DNA from: Saccopteryx bilineata
Lineage: Eukaryota > Chordata > Mammalia > Chiroptera > Emballonuridae
Direction: 5' to 3'
NCBI RefSeq assembly: GCF_036850765.1
Contig: NC_089493.1
Coordinates: forward strand, 129,772,239 to 129,836,238
DNA: 64,000 bases
The notes under the pieces: model-generated
What the model was told of the DNA's origin: nothing
What the model saw: only the letters and a program-made list of their open reading frames with translations
Database searches by the model: none
In this document: positions 58,168-64,000 of the stretch, piece by piece
Numbering within the stretch: the first letter of the stretch is position 1
Layout of the letters: the number at the start of each line of letters is the position of its first letter
Translations under genes and position numbers: made by a program

Positions 58168-58764
58168 CAGTGGGTCCATAAAGTCATGGTTCACTTTTGA
58201 CTGGTCACAGGAAAGCAACAAAAGATGATAGAAATGTGAAATCTGCACCAAATAAAAGGAAAACTCTCCCAGTTTCATACCTATTCAGTGCAGTTCAATG
58301 TGGGCTTACGCACAGATTTTTTAGGGCTCCTTAGTTAGCTATCCCGTATAGCCTCTACAGACTCATCACTGACTGGTGGCCTACCAGAACAGGGTTTCTC
58401 CACCAAACTGTCGGCTTCCTTCAACTGCTTATCCCACTGAGTAATGTTATTCCTATGTGGTGGCTCTTCATTATAAACGCGCTGATATTCACGTTGCACT
58501 TTGGTCTCGGATTCGAATTTAGTGAGCCACAGAACACACTGAACTTTCCTCTGTACTGTCCACATCTTGACTGGCATGGCCATGGGCTGCTCCGCTGTAT
58601 ACATGGTGTTACATCATCATCTGCACATGCGCACATGCTGCCACATCATCCTACAGAAACTGGAAGGGTTTTCCTTTTATTTGGTGCAGATTTCACATTT
58701 TTATCATCTTTTGTTGCTTTCCTGTGACCGGTCAAAAGTGCACCATGACTTTACGGACACACTG
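58168..58764. mobile_element. mariner transposon, internally deleted
   Basis: 597 bp, ends CAGTG(G/T)GTCC, with imperfect inverted repeats of at least 100 bp (for example GTCACAGGAAAGCAACAAAA on both arms). Inserted at TA: left flank AAAATA, right flank TATATTATG, which restores the LTR word AAAATATATTATG with TA duplicated. Confidence 0.92.
58335..58604 (-). pseudogene. mariner transposase N-terminal fragment
   Basis: About 90 codons open. They show the helix-turn-helix start of a mariner-type transposase (LTKFESETKVQREY, then EEPPHRNNITQW and GRPPVSDESVE). The catalytic DD(D/E) part is gone, so this copy cannot move itself. Confidence 0.75.
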
Positions 58765-59462
58765 TATATTATGCTCACTTTGTTAAAGATGGCGCTGCCC
58801 ACATGGAAGCTCGTGGCCCAGGTAATATTAATGTGTGTTGGGGGCCGGCTGTGGGCAGGCAGGATCCTTGTAGCCTGGGGCTTGGTTTTAGGACTAAGCC
58901 TTTCTCACCCTTTTTGATGTGGGGTGGTGCAATCCCATCATACCTCAGATAAGTGACTTTGTATCAGAGACTTCCCTATTTTGTATATTGGATTAAAGGT
59001 TTTGATTTCTGCACTATAGAATGGAGCAGACCGGAAGCTTGCTCTCTCTAGGTTCCTGAGATTAGCATTAGAGGAGAGAGCAGAGAAAGGCCACGTGGAG
59101 GAGGCCAGGAGAAGCAGCCAAGATGGCGGAGTGTTGAGTGAGAAGCCAGTTTGCACAGAGTTTGTTCAGGGAGAAGGAAGTAGATGGGGAACAGAGGTGA
59201 ATAAGACTGCTGAGCTAGAAAACTTTGATTCTAGGAAACTCGGATAAGTCAGTAGCTTTGTGAGCACTGAATGAGTGGGTTTTGGAGCCCAGTGTGTGTT
59301 TTTACTTGCTCACCGGTTGCAAGCTAGGATTAAAGATGATGGCCCACCAGTTCTTGGCTCTGTTGTTTCATTACCATCTGTCCAAATCCAATGCGAACCT
59401 GCATGGGCCAGGCGGCTGTGATGGTGGCCACGCCTACTGGCCCTACACTAGAAAACTCAGAT

Positions 59463-60057
59463 TGTTGTAAAGTAATTAAATTCACAAATCTGTCGGTGTT
59501 TGTAGAGGCACATAGTCCAAATAAGTGTTTGAAAAGTTTTATTAAAGGAGGAAATTTATTAAATATGCCAGCCACATATGGCTGACACAGGGCAACAGAC
59601 CCAAATTGTGCAGCCCCCCAAAACAGTTCAGGGGTTGTTTATATACTTCTAATTATACATGGGAGGGGAGAAAACCTGACATCACGGCATAAGTTTATAC
59701 CTTTTGTTTAGAGATACGTACATTAATTACATGTTTTCAGGAGGGGAGGGGTGGTTCCCATGGGAACAAATGCCTGCAAATGATCCATCAGCCCCAGAAA
59801 AGATTTAATTTTTTTCTCCCTACGCCTGGCTAGCCACTGACCCTTCCTCCAAAGGTATGGGGGAAAGTCAGGGAATCCAAGTCTCCTTCCTTTTTCTTCA
59901 TTTACAACACAATGCCATCTTGGTCTTATGCTAATCACACAAGCATAGAAATTACACTTACAAAATCTTTCTGCACGCCTAGCCCAAACTAATAAAATGT
60001 TCTTTAAACTTTCTAAAATATTAATATTAATTCTGTAACTTTTGGCATTTTATAACA
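59463..60057 (-). mobile_element. third, unrelated LTR
   Basis: 595 bp with ends TGTTGTAAAG and TTATAACA and an exact AGAT duplication at 59,459 and 60,058. TTTATTAAA on the plus strand gives a poly(A) signal on the minus strand. It has a different sequence from the other LTR families here. Confidence 0.7.
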
Positions 60058-60272
60058 AGATAAATTAGTGGCTTTGGGAGCTCTGAATGGATAGGGAAGT
60101 ATTTTCTCACTGTGTGATGTATTTCTTGCCCGCCGGGTGCAAGTTAGGATTAAAGATAATGGCCCACCAGTTCTTGGCTTCATTGTTTCATTACCGTCTG
60201 TCCAAATCAAATGCGAACCTGCATGGGCCAGGCAGCTGTGATGGTGGCCATGGCTACTGGCTTTACATCCAG

Positions 60273-61234
60273 GAAGCCTTTTCTGCTCTGAGTTTCGTTC
60301 CTTCCGAACTATCCTGTCTTGTCTGTATCAGGTATTTCAATAGTTGAATCTATTTGGTTTTAGAGCTTGATTGTAAACTCATAAGCTGCTCTTCAACTTG
60401 TGTCTGGTTTTTTTGTAAAACCAGAACTGCCAGCAGTCATGGTCATGGTCATGGGATGAAGAATGGGGTAAGGGTGGCCCAGGGGCAGAGGGCAGGGTGA
60501 TCAGGAATGCAGAGACCCGGAATGAGTAGGGAGTGGGAGGCAGGGTTCCTCAAGGTGTGAGCTGCAGTGACTGACTTTGAATCTGAATCACTTTGCTTCT
60601 CAGCCATGGTCCACAGGTTACAGAGCCCTAAGTGACCACAGCAGTGCTGGTCACAGCCTTTCCTAAATTCTGGAGACTCCCCTGGACCATCAGTTCTCCC
60701 GAGCTAACATTATGTGGACAATGAACATCTCCAATCCCCAAGTTTCTTCCTTTGTGTGTGTGTCTGTGTTTTGGGGGTTGAGGAAGGTGATGAAGGACAT
60801 ATCGCCCATGCATATTTCCAGCACGTATACGCACAGACTCCAAGGTAAGATCACCCCCTCTGCCCTGGGCCCAGGAATGGAGGTGCTGGGGCACAAAGGC
60901 AGCTGCAGAGGGAAGCTCTCCCTGCACGGGAGGAAAACTGCTCCAGGCTCTGCAGTCTTGTTCCCTCACACTGCGTCCTTCACCCCTGGGCAGGTTAGAG
61001 ACCACATGGCTGTCCATCCTACTCCAGGAACCTGAGGCCCTCCTTCCCTCCTTTTGAGGGAGTTTATCTGATCGGAATGAAGGTGGCCTGTCCAGTGCTG
61101 AGCAGAGTGGGTCTCCAAGTGTGTAAGGGAAGCAGCAAGGTGCTGGCCAAAGTCTGGCTGCTAGACAAGCTGGGGTGACTCCCACTCAACTCTTTTAAGA
61201 GCAAATGAGGCTGTGCAAATGAGGCCAGGGGCCA
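60273..61234. other. presumed CCDC33 intron, no exon seen
   Basis: About 960 bp of unique sequence. A donor-like GACTCCAAG/GTAAGATC at 60,844 exists, but the frame before it matches nothing I know. Confidence 0.45.
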
Positions 61235-62245
61235 TGCCATCATGGCCATTCACATGCAGGTTTTCATTGAATTCAGACAGATGGGTAAAGAAACTACAAA
61301 GCCAAAAACTGGTGGGTCATTCCTTTATTCTAGCCTCGCACCCAGCAGGCGAGTAAAAACACACAGGGCTCCAAAACCCACTCATTCAGCACTCACAAAG
61401 CTGCTGACACATCTGGGTTTTTCTAGAATCAAAGGCCCCCACAGGCCCTGGCCGGTTGGCTCAATGGTAGAGCATCGGCCTGGCGTGCAGAAGTTCCGGG
61501 TTCGATTCCTGGCCAGGGCACACAGGAGAAGCGCCCATCTGCTTCTCCACCCCTCTCCCTCTCCTTCCTCTCTGTCTCTCTTTTCCCCTCCCGCAGCCGA
61601 GGCTCCATTGGAGTGAAGATGGCCCGGGCGCTGGGGATGGCTCCTTGGCCTCTGCCCCAGGCGCTAGAGTGGCTCTGGTCATGGCAGAGCGACGCCCCAG
61701 AGGGGCAGGGCATCACCCCCTGGTGGGCAGAGCATCGCCCCTGGTGGGCGTGCTGGGTGGATCCCGGTCGGACGCATGCGGGAGTCTGTCTGACTGTCTC
61801 TCCCCGTTTCCAGCTTCAGAAAAATACAAAAAAAAAAAAAAAAAAAGAAAAAGAAAGGCCCCCACAGCTCAGTCATCTCTGGTTCCCCATCTGCCAAATA
61901 ACTTCTCCCTCGTATCTCTGCACAAACTGGCTTCTCCTTCAACAACCTGCATCTTGGCTTTCTTCTCTGCAAAAATGGCCTCCTTCCTCATCCCTGCCAT
62001 CCTGGCAGCTCTTATGAAGCTGCCCCAAGGAGGAGCACGTGACATTGGCGGCCAACATTTCCACCTCTGCTCTAGAGCCATCCACCCCTGTCCCAAAATC
62101 GCAGCAAACCTACTAGGGGCGTAGTAGGAACTCCTTGCTGCTGGGCTATTACCTTCTGGAGTCTGCGGAGGGCAACTCCAGCCCCAGTCTCCTCATCCTT
62201 AGAAGAGGAGCTGGAAATGCCTGCTCCCACTGACTCAGAGCCACT
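61235..62245 (-). mobile_element. fragment of the tRNA-Ser-type ERV, split by a SINE
   Basis: LTR-like sequence (CATGCAGGTTTTCATTGAAT, CCAAAAACTGGTGGGTCATT, CACACAGGGCTCC) runs to about 61,980 and then joins internal sequence (CTGCCATCCTGGCAGCTCTT, CTGCTGGGCTATTACCTTCT) homologous to 1,730-1,990. The SINE at 61,446 interrupts it. Confidence 0.7.
61446..61854 (+). repeat. long tRNA-derived bat SINE (Rhin-1-like)
   Basis: Starts GCCCTGGCCGGTTGGCTCAA, has box B GGGTTCGATTCC and ends in an A run. Exact AAAGGCCCCCACAG duplication at 61,432 and 61,855. Very similar to the copy at 30,544. Confidence 0.93.
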
Positions 62246-62328
62246 CTACTAGCACGGCTCCAGCTTAGGAATCTTCACCTACATGGCTGTGATGGCCATA
62301 TAGGCTGCGCAGGAAATCAGGGAGGCAG

Positions 62329-62331
<3 letters not shown>

Positions 62332-62374
<43 letters not shown>
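62332..62374. repeat. (GT)n microsatellite
   Basis: About 21 perfect GT units. Confidence 0.95.
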
Positions 62375-62376
<2 letters not shown>

Positions 62377-62420
62377 GGGGTCCACAATAGCCTTGGGCCT
62401 GAAGCTGCAGGGTCTCAGGG

Positions 62421-63117
62421 TAGTGGTGGAATTCACTACCAGTTCTCTGCCCTAATGACGATTTTAAGTATAAAGAAACGATATACCAAAAGGTAGCTTA
62501 TTATTTCATGCATTGAATACTTAAATAAGAACAATAAGAGGTACACAAAACTATATTATGTTATAAGAGTTTTAAAATATGAATGAAAAAATATTAAATC
62601 TTACCTGACAAAAAACAATAAAACTGTTATTTAAGATATTTCCATATTTCTTTTTGATTGGCAGCCTCACTTGCAATTATTTTCACCTACGGATGGAATG
62701 AACATTACTACAGGTGCTTAGAATATGCTGTTGCACAGATGAGCATTAAAAAAGAGTAAGGAGCCTGTGGTGGCACAGTGGATAAAGTGTCGACCTGGAA
62801 CGACCTGGAACACTGAGGTCACTGATTTGAAATCCCAGGCTTGCCTGGTCAAGGCACAAATGAGAACTGATGCTTCCTTCTCCTCTCTCCTTCTCTCTCT
62901 CATTCTCTTTCTCTCTCTCTCTCTCTCAAAATGAATAAATAAAATAAAGAGTAAGGAATATAAATTTGTAATTTCCATATTGGGCAACTGCCCAGGTGCC
63001 CACCTTATAGAGAACCCTGATTACAAGTGCCATTTTAACAACCAGTTTGCCAAACTCAGCAAAAATGTAGGTATCGGTTCTGCCAAACTGGTGCCAACTG
63101 GCTGAATCATACCACTG
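62421..63117. mobile_element. non-autonomous hAT-like element
   Basis: The left end TAGTGGTGGAATTCACTACC and the right end (reversed) CAGTGGTATGATTCAGCCAG form imperfect inverted repeats. Putative 8-bp flanks TCTCAGGG and CCTCAGCA agree at five positions. The interior is AT-rich with no transposase frame. About 510 bp without the nested SINE. Confidence 0.5.
62763..62945 (+). repeat. short VES-type SINE inside the hAT-like element
   Basis: GCCTGTGGTGGCACAGTGGA start, CT-rich tail and exact AAAGAGTAAGGA duplication at 62,751 and 62,946. Contains a tandem double of AACGACCTGG. Confidence 0.88.
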
Positions 63118-63125
63118 CCTCAGCA

Positions 63126-64000
63126 GCCATTTTCTTCCTAGCATCCCACTCCTCTCCCGCAGATCCTTAAAGTCTGAGCACTGCCTCCCACCAGCAGAGC
63201 TGTCTCATACACAATCTCTGGGCTGGAAATTCCCAGTGATGACACCCCTGGACACAGGAACCTTAGAATTCCTTGCGTGCAGCTCTGGGAGCCATCCCTG
63301 GGGCTTCCTCCCACACAGAGAGGAGCAGAGGGAGTTGTGAAGGGGGGCAGTGGTGGGCTCCTCCCCCATTCCCTCTGGCATTTACCTCTTCTGAACAATC
63401 ACACTTTTGTTTCCCGGAACCAATTATGTTCCCCAGGAGCCTTTTAAATGAAACGCTTTCAAGGGTCTTTTTTTATTCTTTCTATTTAAAATATCTTTTA
63501 TTATTATTATTATTATTATTATTACCCTGGAGGGAGAAGAGAAGAAAAATGTTTATAAAGCAATCACTGTACTGAACACTGGGCTCTAAGCCTGGGGATT
63601 CTGACATGGTTTTGGCACTGACAGTCTCTAGGGTCTCTTATGATGGACAAGTGGAGGAGTACGGAGCAGACAGGGGCTTGCCCAGCACCCCTCTGCCCCG
63701 TCCCTAAACCTTCATCCCTAAACCTCCGTCTCTGAGTGTCTCTCTCTCTTTATTCCCTTTCCCCTTCCCACTTTTCCTCTCTCACCCTCCTATCCGACTT
63801 TCTCCAGTCCCAAGTCCGGCTGGAGGTTTGGGTCTGCACTCCCCCAGCCCCAGGCGTCCTTCTGCCTTGGGGCCAGCCCGCTCCAGACCCCTCCTCGCCT
63901 CCCCTCTCCACTCCGCTTTTAAGGTCATTATGCCCTTTATTGTTTCCTGTTGGATACTCGATTTCTACTGCCCTGGAGACTGGGCTGGTACAGGCAGGGA
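63126..64000. other. unique sequence to the window end
   Basis: No exon recognised. A (TTA)n repeat lies at 63,498-63,524 and a pyrimidine-rich tract at 63,740-63,920. Confidence 0.5.
63498..63524. repeat. (TTA)n microsatellite
   Basis: Nine perfect TTA units. Confidence 0.95.

Larger units (their letters stand above)
58150..59447 (+). mobile_element. second LTR of the tRNA-Ser-type family, inserted in the first
   Basis: Ends TGTTGGGCAG and CCTACA, flanks CTAGG (58,145) and CTAGA (59,448). Without the mariner and its TA duplication it is about 699 bp, the family length. It is inserted at GATTCTAGGAAACTC of the outer copy. Confidence 0.9.
54993..60267 (+). mobile_element. outer LTR of a nested composite (tRNA-Ser-type family)
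   Basis: One LTR split into pieces 54,993-55,190, about 57,918-58,149, 59,448-59,462 and 60,058-60,267. Its ends are TGTTGGCC and CTTTACA, and the flanks are an exact TCCAG at 54,988-54,992 and 60,268-60,272. The pieces sum to about 655 bp, close to the 700-bp family length. All other elements in the interval are insertions into it or into one another. Confidence 0.9.

Noticed and set aside
60712..60844. possible CCDC33 exon before a good donor site
   Set aside because: The translation matches no part of CCDC33 that I remember, and no convincing acceptor precedes it.

Overview
The window is mammalian nuclear DNA, most likely from a bat of the horseshoe/roundleaf lineage (Rhinolophoidea). The host genes match the ISLR - STRA6 - CCDC33 block of human 15q24. 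The young repeats are bat-type tRNA-derived SINEs (VES/Rhin-1-like) with perfect or near-perfect target-site duplications. Gene calls come from hand-translated exons, splice signals and remembered human orthologues; no database was searched.

Layout. 1-9.38 kb is intergenic, with an internally deleted endogenous retrovirus at 1.0-2.9 kb, a palindromic MITE and old repeats. ISLR lies on + at 9,393-10,679, with its coding sequence in one exon. STRA6 lies on - at 14,417-36,449, with 17 coding exons that join to 1,977 nt (658 codons plus stop), all with GT/AG junctions and matching phases. ISLR and STRA6 converge tail to tail, with poly(A) signals at 11,376 and 13,843. 36.5-50 kb is intergenic, with several SINEs. 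At 49,989-50,250 a + strand segment resembles an N-terminal part of CCDC33 but is broken by a 25-nt stretch that shifts the frame.

52-63 kb is a dense nest of young mobile elements. The best structure is a composite at 54,993-60,267. One 0.65-kb LTR, flanked by exact TCCAG duplications, contains a SINE that contains a 2.4-kb provirus (tRNA-Phe primer site, paired LTRs about 3.5% different). The same LTR also contains a second LTR of its own family, which carries a mariner, and a third unrelated LTR. Target duplications support every layer except the SINE, where the duplication is imperfect.

Function. ISLR is a secreted or surface leucine-rich-repeat/Ig protein. STRA6 is the plasma-membrane receptor for retinol-binding protein and imports vitamin A. 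CCDC33 is a C2/coiled-coil protein expressed mainly in testis. They are neighbours, not one pathway. Nothing bacterial (operon, CRISPR, riboswitch) is present.
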